DNA of 64,000 bases from DTU089 sp964421815 (GTDB taxonomy: Bacteria > Bacillota > Clostridia > Oscillospirales > Acutalibacteraceae), in the NCBI GenBank assembly GCA_964421815.1, contig CAYQYT010000001.1, positions 248,001-312,000 on the forward strand, given 5' to 3'. Of the stretch, positions 31,341-40,314 are shown piece after piece. A program made the translations under genes and the position numbers. Below the pieces are notes generated by a model. It saw nothing but the letters and a program-made list of their open reading frames with translations. It ran no database searches and was not told the origin of the DNA. Position 1 is the stretch's first letter, and the number at the start of each line of letters is the position of its first letter.

Positions 31341-33542
31341 TTACTCTTTCTCTCTGAGAAAATACTTTAATGCTGAATACCTCTTTGCCTTTTTGTCATT
31401 TGCTGTCATATTGTTAATTTGCTCCGCGGAGCCCACGGTTACGAGCATATTTTTTGCCCTTGTAACGGCGGTGTAAAGGAGATTTCTGTATGCCAAATTC
31501 GGCACGAGGTTTATAACGGGAAGAACAACTGCTTTGAACTCGCTGCCCTGACTTTTATGTACGGTTACGGCATAGGCAAGTTCAAGTTCCGTCAAAAATT
31601 CTCCCGGAATTGTTGTTTTCCTACCGTCAAAATCCACTTCCACGGTGCCGGATTGGGCATCTATTTTTTCGAGAATACCTATATCACCGTTGAAAATTCC
31701 CTGTCCCTTGTCGTCCTTGCTTTCCCATTCAATGTTATAGTTGTTTTTTATTTGCATAACCTTGTCGCCGGTGCGGAAAATCTGACCTGCCACAGTTAAC
31801 TCGCCCTTTTCTTTACTCGGGGGATTCAAGGCGGATTGAAGAAGTCTGTTAAGGTTCTGAGTGCCTGTTTCACCTTTTTTTGAGGGGCAGATTACCTGAA
31901 TATCGGAAAATGCATCCCACCCGTATGCCTTGGGCAGTCGCTCACTGCAAAGGCTCACAACTGTTTGAGCAGATAAAGAGGGGGTTGGTCTTTCCAAATG
32001 GAAAAAGTCCTTGCCGTCATTTGATAAATCCGGTAATTCACCGCTTACTATTTTATGTGCGTTAGTTATGATTTTGCTCTCCATTGCCTGACGGAAGACA
32101 CGCGAAAGGCAGACAACGGGAAGTTTTTCCGACAGTATAAGGTCCTGGAGCACATTTCCCGAGCCCACCGGGGGTAATTGGTCGCTGTCACCCACGAGGA
32201 TAAGACGGCAACCCAAGGGCAATGCTTCAAGAAGGCTTGCAAAGAGGTGTATATCTATCATTGAAAGTTCATCAAGGATGAGTGCATTACATTCAAGAGG
32301 ATTTTCCATGTTTCTTCTGAAACAGGGCTTGTCATCCTCGTCCCATTCCACCTCTAAAAGACGGTGTATGGTTTTCGCCTCCATTCCCGTGACCTCGCTC
32401 ATGCGTTTTGCGGCTCTGCCCGTTGGAGCGGCAAGGGCAATTTCAAGATTTTGATACTCAAAAATCTTTATTATACCCTTGATTGCGGTTGTTTTACCGG
32501 TACCGGGACCACCTGTTAAAACTAACAAGCCTTTTTTTGCGGCGGTGGCAATGGCAAGGCGTTGCTGTTCCTCGTACTTGATATTGTTTCCTTTTTCTAT
32601 TTCATCAATCCAGTCCGCAAGTCTGGGTGCGCCGGCAGGGGGAAAGTTTGTAATAATTTCCACTCTGTCCGCAATTTTTCTTTCGGATTTATATGATTGG
32701 GGGAGGAAAACAAATTCCTTTCCCTCTATAATGTGCATTTTCAGTTGTGCGGCGGAGATGAGTTTATCTATTGCAATATCAATTTCATCCTGTGTTACAC
32801 AGAGTAAATCCGAACACGGTTTCAAAAGTTTTTCCCTTGGTATGCAGGTGTGGCCGCGGGAGCCTGAATTGTGCCTTACAACGTGCAAAATCCCCTCGCT
32901 TATTCTGTAGTCGGGCAGGGGCTTTTGAGGAAGTTTACTTTCGATTATTTCCGCACGTTCAAATGTGATACCCATATTAAGACCGCAGAGAATATATGGG
33001 TTTTCCTCTATTTTGGCTACGGCATTTATACCCAACTTTTTGAAAATTGTCACACATTCCGAGGGTGATAAGCCGTATTTTTCGAGACCCAGCATAACGG
33101 TACGCATTGCGTACTGTTTTTTAAATTCATCACCGATATTCTTAGCCTGTTCTTCGGAGATACCTTTCAGGCAGGCAAGTTTTTCGGGGGCGGTGTCAAT
33201 AACATCAAGCGTCTGAGAGCCGAACTTTTCCACAATGAGCATTGCTTTTTTTGGCCCGATTCCCCGGATGACACCGGAGGCAAGATATTTATAAATCTGT
33301 TCAGTTGTTTCCGGCATACAATGGGAAAAGGCGGTTACTTTGAACTGCCTGCCGAAAGATTGATGTATTGTGAAATTCCCCGTCAGAGTGACGGTTTCTC
33401 CGGCGGATACCCCGGGCATAACACCAACGGCGGTAAAGTAGTCGTCATCAACGGAAACATCCATAACGGTGAATCCGTTGGTATCGTTTTGAAATGTGAC
33501 TTCCTCCACCGAAGCGGTGATTGTTTCTTCTTGAAAATCCAT
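31341..33542 (-). CDS. recD2: RecD2-type ATP-dependent DNA helicase
   Basis: 733 aa SF1B 5'-3' helicase, the RecBCD-independent form. An N-terminal OB-fold (VEEVTFQNDTNGFTVM) and helix-hairpin-helix segments (GVIRGIGPKKAMLIVEKFG) precede the motor. The motor has Walker A LTGGPGTGKTT, Walker B ALILDELSMID, motif III LVGDSDQLPPVG, and near the C-terminus AYAVTVHKSQGSEF and YTAVTRAKN. It acts in repair and in limiting recombination. Monocistronic. Confidence 0.94.
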   Translation of the reverse strand: MDFQEETITASVEEVTFQNDTNGFTVMDVSVDDDYFTAVGVMPGVSAGETVTLTGNFTIHQSFGRQFKVTAFSHCMPETTEQIYKYLASGVIRGIGPKKAMLIVEKFGSQTLDVIDTAPEKLACLKGISEEQAKNIGDEFKKQYAMRTVMLGLEKYGLSPSECVTIFKKLGINAVAKIEENPYILCGLNMGITFERAEIIESKLPQKPLPDYRISEGILHVVRHNSGSRGHTCIPREKLLKPCSDLLCVTQDEIDIAIDKLISAAQLKMHIIEGKEFVFLPQSYKSERKIADRVEIITNFPPAGAPRLADWIDEIEKGNNIKYEEQQRLAIATAAKKGLLVLTGGPGTGKTTAIKGIIKIFEYQNLEIALAAPTGRAAKRMSEVTGMEAKTIHRLLEVEWDEDDKPCFRRNMENPLECNALILDELSMIDIHLFASLLEALPLGCRLILVGDSDQLPPVGSGNVLQDLILSEKLPVVCLSRVFRQAMESKIITNAHKIVSGELPDLSNDGKDFFHLERPTPSLSAQTVVSLCSERLPKAYGWDAFSDIQVICPSKKGETGTQNLNRLLQSALNPPSKEKGELTVAGQIFRTGDKVMQIKNNYNIEWESKDDKGQGIFNGDIGILEKIDAQSGTVEVDFDGRKTTIPGEFLTELELAYAVTVHKSQGSEFKAVVLPVINLVPNLAYRNLLYTAVTRAKNMLVTVGSAEQINNMTANDKKAKRYSALKYFLREKE

Positions 33543-33637
33543 TGTGCTCTCCTTAAAAGAACCTTGACATTTATTATATACATTCTATCACAATATGATT
33601 TTTATTGCGATATTTTCATAAGATTTTTTTAAAATAA

Positions 33638-33666
33638 TTGAAAAGGAAGTTAACCTATGATAATAT
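33638..33666 (+). promoter_or_regulatory. SigA-type promoter of the GH2/GH78 operon
   Basis: TTGAAA, 17-bp spacer, TAATAT, about 35 bases before the GH2 ATG. No clear operator was seen. Confidence 0.6.
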
Positions 33667-33700
33667 AGGTTTAAAGATTTTTCCAACGGAGGAATATAAG

Positions 33701-36700
33701 ATGAAGTATATTGTTGACAAGAATAACCATTGTACATTTAAAACCGTGGAATCGGGCAGACTTGCACCCCGCGCCTATGCAATTCCCCACTCAAAGAAAA
33801 AGGACGCTCAAAAGGCGGACTATAAAACGGAACGCTACAACAGCGATATTGTAACGGTTCTTTCGGGAGAATGGGAGTTTAAGTATTACAAGAAAAAATC
33901 CAAACTTCCCGCAACCCTTGATACGAGCAGAATTAAATTTGACAAGGTTAATATTCCGTCAACATGGCAAAGAACGGGCTATGAGGAACCAGCTTACATC
34001 AACTGTCCCTACGGCTTTGACCCAAGAGCATTTGGTCTTCCCAAGGGCGAGGGTGTTAAGCCCCCGGAACTTCCCGAGGATTTCTCCTGCGGCATTTACC
34101 GTAAATTTATCAATATAAGCGATAAATCAAAGAATTATATTTTAACGTTTTTGGGTGTTGCTCCCTGTGTGGATTTATATATTAACGGTGTTTTTGTGGG
34201 CTACGGCGAGGCGTCCCACAATTCATACGAATTTGACATTACCGACTTTGTTAAAGAGGGTGACAACGAGGTAATTGTTATTGTTCATAAATGGTGCAAC
34301 GGCTCATATCTTGAGGCACAGGATATGTTCAGAGAAAACGGAATTTTCCGTGATGTGCTTCTGTATTCCTACGAAAATACATATATAAACGATTTCCAGG
34401 CAATCCCTCACAAAAAGGGCAAAAAGTATAATCTGGACATAGAAACAGAGCTTAAAGGCTCCCTTAAAAATGCCAACCTTAAAATTTCTCTCTGTGACGG
34501 AAAAACTGTTGTAGCCGAAAGTGAAATAAAAGGGGACAAGAAAAACACCCTTTCCTTTAAAGGTCTTAACGTGGAGGAATGGAGTGCGGAAATTCCACGC
34601 CTTTATGAACTTTTTATCACCCTTTACAACGGCAAAAAAGAGGTTATGACAATCCGTCAGTATGTGGGCTTCAAAAATATCGAAATTAAAGGCACAGTAT
34701 TCTATTTCAACGGCAAAAAAATTAAACTCAAAGGTGTAAACCATCACGATTCCCATCAGACAAAGGGCTATGCAATGGGATTTGAAGATCTTGAAAAAGA
34801 TGTTCAACTTATGAAAGAGTTTAATGTCAACTGCGTGCGTACATCCCACTATCCCCCCGACCCGTACTTCCTTGAACTTTGCGACCATTACGGTCTTTAC
34901 TGCGTTGACGAGGCTGATATTGAAACCCACGGACTTTGGGATTTGGGTTGCGACGGCTGTGACATAAGCCACGATTTAAAATGGGCGCCAAGATATACGG
35001 ATAGGGTCAGAAGAATGTATTTCCGTGACCGTACACATCCGTCTGTTATTATGTGGAGTTTGGGTAATGAATCCTGGGGATATAAATGCCAGGACAAATG
35101 CTACAAAATGCTCAAGGACCTGGGAACTGATATTCCCGTTCATTACGAGAGCGTTGTGCATACAAAACGCTACCATTATGATGTATTTTCCGAAATGTAC
35201 ACCCATCAGGACGATATGGTGAAAATCCGTGAGGGTAAACGGGGAAAACAGTATAAGGATGTTCCGTTCTTCCTTTGCGAATATGCTCACGCAATGGGTG
35301 TGGGCCCCGGTGCCTTGGAAGAATATATGCAGATTTTCTATTCCGACGATATCTTTATGGGTGGTTGTATCTGGGAATGGGTTGACCATTCCGTGCTTCA
35401 CGACGGAAGCGACAAATACAAATATCAATATACTTACGGCGGCGACCACGGAGAACTTCTTCACGACGGTTGCTTCTGTGTTGACGGTCTTTTCTACCCG
35501 GACCGCACACCCCACACGGGCGCCTATGAAATGAAAAACTGTTACAGACCTTTGAGAGTTCGCAGACTTTCGGGAAATAAGTTAACTCTTGTTAACACCA
35601 ACCGTTTCCTTTCATCCTCAAATATCGAGGTTTATTGGGAGATACAGGAAAACGGTGTAACCCTTAAATGCGGCAGTTTCTTAACCGATATAGCACCTGA
35701 AAAGGACGCAACATATAAACTTGATTTACCCAAGGTGGATTATGAAAAAAATACATATCTTAACCTTGTATATCTTGAGGGGGATTTTGAAATTGCAAGT
35801 GAGCAGTTGACTCTTTCCGAAGCACCCTTTATTCAGCCCTCTCTTGAAATGGGTAAGGTATCAATTTCCTCCGACGGAGAAAAACTTACGGTTAAATTTG
35901 AAAACGGTGCCATTGAATTCTCGGAAGAAAGCGGAGAGATGCTTTCGTATAAAGCCAACGGTGTTCAGTTCCTTAACAAAGAACCCATTTCCCACAAGGG
36001 CTTCCTTTTGAATATTTCAAGAGCATACGTGGATAATGACCGTCCATTTATTGAGGATTGGAAAAAACACGGTATTCTTGAACCGAAAATCATACTTGAA
36101 GATATGAGTGCCGAGGTAAAATCAGGTGTGGCGTCCGTCAGCCAGTATATTTCCGTTAAGGGTAAAGAGGACACATTGTTCAATGCAAACATTCTCTATA
36201 TAATCGGCGCAAACGGTGTTGTAGATATTGAGGTTGCCGTTGCTCCCGACAAGGACAGCAAGGAGCAGTACTACGATATTCCCGCTTTTGGCATTACCTT
36301 TGAAGCGGATAAGAGATTCTCTGAGATTGAATACTTCGGCAGGGGCGAAAAGGAGAATTACAACGACTTTAACTCCCATGCACCCATAGGACTTTACACC
36401 GCAAAGGTTGAGGATGAACACGAGCCCTATATTCGCCCCCAGGATAACTCCAACCATTCCCATGTATCATATCTTAAACTCAAGAGTGAAAAAGGTGAGG
36501 AAGTTCTCATCTATTCCGACAAGAGATTTGATTTCAATGTTCACAACTATACACAGGAACTTCTGCAAAAAGCAGACCACAGGGAAGATATCTATGACCA
36601 GAAAACAACCTTTGTAACCCTTAACGGTTACACAAGGGGTACGGGTACGGGCAGTTGCGGACCTGTAACACTTCCCCAATATAAAATTGACGCTTCTAAG

Positions 36701-36754
36701 GAGCACACATTTAATTTCATTATTTCTCCCTCAAAAAAGGAAGCAAAAGATTGA
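33701..36754 (+). CDS. GH2 beta-galactosidase, LacZ-type five-domain enzyme
   Basis: 1017 aa, cytoplasmic. Domains: N-terminal jelly roll (LSGEWEFKYY, NIPSTWQ, GIYRKF), two immunoglobulin-like domains around a TIM barrel, and a C-terminal beta-galactosidase small-chain domain. Barrel motifs are KGVNHHDSHQTKG, CVRTSHYPPD, acid/base Glu in SLGNESWGY and nucleophile Glu in FLCEYAHAMG. It removes beta-linked galactose. The frame opens at 33638, but the CGGAGG SD points to ATG 33701. The next gene starts one base after the stop, so galactose and rhamnose removal are co-expressed, as for a rhamnogalacturonan-type glycan or a glycoside. Confidence 0.92.
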   Translation: MKYIVDKNNHCTFKTVESGRLAPRAYAIPHSKKKDAQKADYKTERYNSDIVTVLSGEWEFKYYKKKSKLPATLDTSRIKFDKVNIPSTWQRTGYEEPAYINCPYGFDPRAFGLPKGEGVKPPELPEDFSCGIYRKFINISDKSKNYILTFLGVAPCVDLYINGVFVGYGEASHNSYEFDITDFVKEGDNEVIVIVHKWCNGSYLEAQDMFRENGIFRDVLLYSYENTYINDFQAIPHKKGKKYNLDIETELKGSLKNANLKISLCDGKTVVAESEIKGDKKNTLSFKGLNVEEWSAEIPRLYELFITLYNGKKEVMTIRQYVGFKNIEIKGTVFYFNGKKIKLKGVNHHDSHQTKGYAMGFEDLEKDVQLMKEFNVNCVRTSHYPPDPYFLELCDHYGLYCVDEADIETHGLWDLGCDGCDISHDLKWAPRYTDRVRRMYFRDRTHPSVIMWSLGNESWGYKCQDKCYKMLKDLGTDIPVHYESVVHTKRYHYDVFSEMYTHQDDMVKIREGKRGKQYKDVPFFLCEYAHAMGVGPGALEEYMQIFYSDDIFMGGCIWEWVDHSVLHDGSDKYKYQYTYGGDHGELLHDGCFCVDGLFYPDRTPHTGAYEMKNCYRPLRVRRLSGNKLTLVNTNRFLSSSNIEVYWEIQENGVTLKCGSFLTDIAPEKDATYKLDLPKVDYEKNTYLNLVYLEGDFEIASEQLTLSEAPFIQPSLEMGKVSISSDGEKLTVKFENGAIEFSEESGEMLSYKANGVQFLNKEPISHKGFLLNISRAYVDNDRPFIEDWKKHGILEPKIILEDMSAEVKSGVASVSQYISVKGKEDTLFNANILYIIGANGVVDIEVAVAPDKDSKEQYYDIPAFGITFEADKRFSEIEYFGRGEKENYNDFNSHAPIGLYTAKVEDEHEPYIRPQDNSNHSHVSYLKLKSEKGEEVLIYSDKRFDFNVHNYTQELLQKADHREDIYDQKTTFVTLNGYTRGTGTGSCGPVTLPQYKIDASKEHTFNFIISPSKKEAKD

Positions 36755-36755
36755 T

Positions 36756-39110
36756 ATGGAAAAAGCATATTTACGGATACAGAGCGATAGCCCATTATTT
36801 GAAAAAGTTAAAGTTTTTCGCCGTGAAGTTTTTTGCGGCGAGGAACTTTGTGAGAGTTGTTTTGACGAAAAGGGCATACACATTGCCTGTGTAATCGGTG
36901 AAGATGTTATCGGTTGCGGCAGTGCCTGTGACATGGGCAACGGCACTTTTGAGTTTTCGGGAATTGCCGTAAAAAAGGATTACAGGGGCTTTAATATTGG
37001 AAGTGACATATTAAAGCAGTTAAAAAAACTTGCCAAATCCCAAGGAGCAAAGGAACTTGTCTGCGAAAGCAAGACGGAATATATTGGCTTTTTCAAGAAA
37101 AACGGATTTCCCTATGAAAATATTGCATACAAAAAGAATGGGAAAGAGTATATAAAATACCGTCTTAACCTTGTTTTCGAAGATGCAAAATGGGTGGAGT
37201 TTGACGGCAACAGGGAAGCGGTAATTGTCCGTTGCGATTTTGACGCTGTCGATAATCTGCCCGCAGAGATTTTTGTTACGGGGCTTGGCTATTGTCAGGT
37301 GTATATTAACGGGGAGAGTATAAGTGATAAGGTGCTTTCTCCCGCCTGGACAAATTATGTACCCATGGATACGGCAAGTATGTGTTACCCGATTTTTGAC
37401 AAAATGACATACAGAATTCTCTATGAAAGAATTGATGTGTCAAAGTTTTTGAAAAAGGGCAAGAATACGGTTGTTTTCCATATTGGGGGCGGTTGGTTTT
37501 CCCAGCACGAATCCCGTAACGAAGGGGTAAAATCCTACGGAAATCTGAAACTGTGCTTTAAACTTGTTCAGGGCGAAAAGGTAATCGCCAAAAGTGATGA
37601 GAACCTTAAATATACCCCTTCTTTCGTTAAAAGAGCAAGTGTTTATCACGGAGAGGATCAGGATTCAAGAATCGGTTATTACGATTTTTCCCATATTTCC
37701 TATTCCACGGAGTGTTGGAAAACTCCCGAAATCACGGATGCTCCCGTAAGCGTTCTTGACGAGGCGGATTTCACTCCCGACAGAATAATAAGAAAATTAA
37801 ATCCCAAATGTATTTTCAAAAAGGGCGACTATGCAATATACGATATAGGGGAGAATGTTGCGGGATATCCCGTAATTGAGTTTGACGAAAAAGCCTATAT
37901 CGGCGAAAGTTGTGTAATGAGATTCTCCGAGGAATTAAACGCAGAGGGCGGTTTGGACTTTAATTCCACAGGCGGAGAATTCCGTATGCAAAAGGACACA
38001 TATATTCACGACAACAAATGCAGGGAATACCACCCTCAATTTACCTGGCACGGTGCAAGATATTTTGATGTTCTGGGTAGGGTGAATATAAAGGAATACA
38101 GGGTTGTTCACACGGATTTAAAACCCAAGGTTCAATTCAAATCCTCAAACGAAACATTGCAATGGATTTTTGACGCGTATATGAGAACCCAGAGCAACAA
38201 TGTCCACGGATGTATTCCCTCGGACTGCCCCCACAGAGAAAGACTGGGCTACACGGGGGACGGACAGTTAACGGTCAATGCGGTTATGACCTGCTTTGAT
38301 GCGGAAAGTATGTACCGCAAATGGATCAGAGATATTGCGGATTCACAGGACATTTTCAACGGTCATGTTCAGCATACCGCACCATTTTACGGGGGTGGCG
38401 GAGGCCCCGGTGGTTGGGGCGGAGCAATGGTAATTGTGCCGTACGCTTTCTACAAGCATTACGGGGACAGGGAGTTGCTCTCAAAGTATTACAACAATAT
38501 GGTAGCATACCTTGACTACATGGAAAGCCACAGCGAAAAGGGTCTGGTAGTAAGGGAGGAACTCGGTGGCTGGTGTTTGGGTGATTGGTGTTCTCCCGAA
38601 AACAAAAACCTGATTCCCCCCACATTCGTAAATACGTATTTCTATCTGAAAACAATAAAAATGACCATTGAATCGGCGGAAGTTCTCGGAAAACCCACCG
38701 AGGAACTGAAATGCCGTTACGAAAAAGTAAAAGAGGCATTTCTTAAAGAATATTACGACGAAAAAACCTCCACTTTCTGCGGTTCAAAAGAGGCAAGCGA
38801 TGCCTACGGCTTTGATTTGGGTCTGGGAAATGAAAAAACTCTCAAAGCAATCGTAGATAAATACGAAAGTCTCGGAGAGTTTGATACGGGTATTTTCGGA
38901 ACCGATATTCTCATAAGAACTCTTTGCGAAAACGGACATAAGGATTTGGCATTCAGACTTCTTACAAGTGAAAAGGAAAACACCTTTTACAATATGAAAA
39001 AACAGGGTGCAACAACACTTTGGGAAAATTGGAACGGCGAATCATCCCACAGTCACCCAATGTTTGGCGCAGTGGTTGAGTACATTGTAAAATATTATAA
39101 TGAAAGATAA
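36756..39110 (+). CDS. Fusion of GNAT N-acetyltransferase domain with GH78 alpha-L-rhamnosidase
   Basis: 784 aa from the ATG one base after the GH2 stop. Residues 1-135 are a complete GNAT fold: FRREVFCGEELC, FSGIAVKKDYRGFNIGS (acetyl-CoA pyrophosphate loop), ELVCESKTEYIGFFKKNGF, KEYIKYRLNL. From about residue 140 the GH78 layout begins (AKWVEFDG; VYINGESISDKVLSPAWTNY), with the catalytic-barrel motifs SDCPHRERLGYTGDGQ and GATTLWENWNGESSHSH (acid and base carboxylates). No usable start with an SD lies at the junction, so one polypeptide is made. No signal peptide. The rhamnosidase removes alpha-L-rhamnose; the acetyltransferase substrate is unknown. Confidence 0.88.
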   Translation: MEKAYLRIQSDSPLFEKVKVFRREVFCGEELCESCFDEKGIHIACVIGEDVIGCGSACDMGNGTFEFSGIAVKKDYRGFNIGSDILKQLKKLAKSQGAKELVCESKTEYIGFFKKNGFPYENIAYKKNGKEYIKYRLNLVFEDAKWVEFDGNREAVIVRCDFDAVDNLPAEIFVTGLGYCQVYINGESISDKVLSPAWTNYVPMDTASMCYPIFDKMTYRILYERIDVSKFLKKGKNTVVFHIGGGWFSQHESRNEGVKSYGNLKLCFKLVQGEKVIAKSDENLKYTPSFVKRASVYHGEDQDSRIGYYDFSHISYSTECWKTPEITDAPVSVLDEADFTPDRIIRKLNPKCIFKKGDYAIYDIGENVAGYPVIEFDEKAYIGESCVMRFSEELNAEGGLDFNSTGGEFRMQKDTYIHDNKCREYHPQFTWHGARYFDVLGRVNIKEYRVVHTDLKPKVQFKSSNETLQWIFDAYMRTQSNNVHGCIPSDCPHRERLGYTGDGQLTVNAVMTCFDAESMYRKWIRDIADSQDIFNGHVQHTAPFYGGGGGPGGWGGAMVIVPYAFYKHYGDRELLSKYYNNMVAYLDYMESHSEKGLVVREELGGWCLGDWCSPENKNLIPPTFVNTYFYLKTIKMTIESAEVLGKPTEELKCRYEKVKEAFLKEYYDEKTSTFCGSKEASDAYGFDLGLGNEKTLKAIVDKYESLGEFDTGIFGTDILIRTLCENGHKDLAFRLLTSEKENTFYNMKKQGATTLWENWNGESSHSHPMFGAVVEYIVKYYNER

Positions 39111-39147
39111 AAACACCCCGATGCTTAAGCATCGGGATGTTTTTATC
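39106..39147. terminator. Bidirectional terminator shared by GH78 and malic enzyme genes
   Basis: GATAAAAACA + CCGATGC, TTAA loop, GCATCGG + TGTTTTTATC. The hairpin arms contain the stop codons of both convergent genes (TAA 39108-39110 on plus; TAA 39143-39145 on minus). Confidence 0.9.
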
Positions 39148-40312
39148 TTGTCACACCGCTTTCAAGGGCGGCCTTCTTTACTGCCTCGGCTATTTCGGAA
39201 GCAACGCTTCTGTCCAGAGCGGAGGGGATTATATTTTCTTCATTGAGTTCTTTTTCGGGAATATGATTTGCAAGAGCACGGGCTGCGGCAAGTTTCATTT
39301 CCTCGTTGATTGTTGTTGCCCCGCAATCAAGCGCGCCCCTGAAAATTCCGGGGAAAACAAGAACATTGTTGATTTGGTTGGGAAAATCGGAACGTCCCGT
39401 ACCCACAACCTTTGCCCCCGCATTTTTGGCTTTGTCGGGCATTATTTCGGGAGTGGGGTTTGCCATAGCAAAAACAATGGGATCGGTATTCATTGACTTA
39501 ATCATATCTTCCGAAACAATGTTCGGTGCGGAAACACCAACGAAAACATCGGCACCTTTAATGGCGACGCTAAGGTCACCTTTAAGATTTTCGGGATTTG
39601 TGATTTTTGCAAGATTCTGTCTTTCCTCGCCCAAGGATTCATCATTTTCCGATATGATACCCGTTCTGTCAACAAGGACCATATTTTTTGCACCTGCGGC
39701 AATAATCATTTTAGAAATTGCGGTACCCGCGGCACCCAAACCGTTAATAACGATTTTTACATCTTCGATTTTTTTGCCCACAACTTTAAGTGCGTTGAGT
39801 ACACCTGCAAGAACAACAACTGCCGTGCCGTGTTGGTCATCGTGGAAAATGGGAATATTGCAGATTTCTTTGAGTTTTTTCTCAATTTCAAAACATCTTG
39901 GTGCGGCGATATCTTCAAGGTTGATTCCGCCGAAACTACCCGAAAGCAGATAAATTGTTCTTACGATTTCGTCAACATCCTTTGATTTTATGCAAAGGGG
40001 GAAAGCGTCAACATCTGCGAATTTCTTGAACAGAGCGCATTTACCCTCCATAACGGGCATACCCGCCTCGGGGCCGATGTCACCAAGACCCAAAACTGCC
40101 GTTCCGTCCGTTACAACTGCCACAAGGTTGCTTCTTCTTGTAAGTTCAAAGGATTTGTTAACATCCTCTTTTATTACCATACAGGCCTCCGCAACACCGG
40201 GAGTATATGCTAAGGACATATCATCACGGGTTTCAACGGGGCAACGGGCAATAACTTCGATTTTGCCCTGCCATTCATAATGCTTTTTTAAAGATTCTTC
40301 CCTAATATCCAT
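39143..40312 (-). CDS. NAD(P)-dependent malic enzyme
   Basis: 389 aa, short bacterial form. It oxidatively decarboxylates malate to pyruvate and CO2. Substrate region SLAYTPGVAEAC, VVTDGTAVLGLGDIGPEAGMPVMEGK, metal-binding NLEDIAAPRCFEIE and IFHDDQHGTAVV, NAD loop VINGLGAAGTAISKM, and AMANPTPEI. It feeds pyruvate into fermentation. It starts 2 bases after the prfB stop, an unusual operon pairing that is probably transcriptional read-through. Confidence 0.94.
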   Translation of the reverse strand: MDIREESLKKHYEWQGKIEVIARCPVETRDDMSLAYTPGVAEACMVIKEDVNKSFELTRRSNLVAVVTDGTAVLGLGDIGPEAGMPVMEGKCALFKKFADVDAFPLCIKSKDVDEIVRTIYLLSGSFGGINLEDIAAPRCFEIEKKLKEICNIPIFHDDQHGTAVVVLAGVLNALKVVGKKIEDVKIVINGLGAAGTAISKMIIAAGAKNMVLVDRTGIISENDESLGEERQNLAKITNPENLKGDLSVAIKGADVFVGVSAPNIVSEDMIKSMNTDPIVFAMANPTPEIMPDKAKNAGAKVVGTGRSDFPNQINNVLVFPGIFRGALDCGATTINEEMKLAAARALANHIPEKELNEENIIPSALDRSVASEIAEAVKKAALESGVTR

Positions 40313-40314
40313 AA

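Noticed and set aside
34304..34972. 222-codon minus-strand frame inside the GH2 gene
   Set aside because: Antisense to an intact glycosidase with recognised motifs; no start signal.
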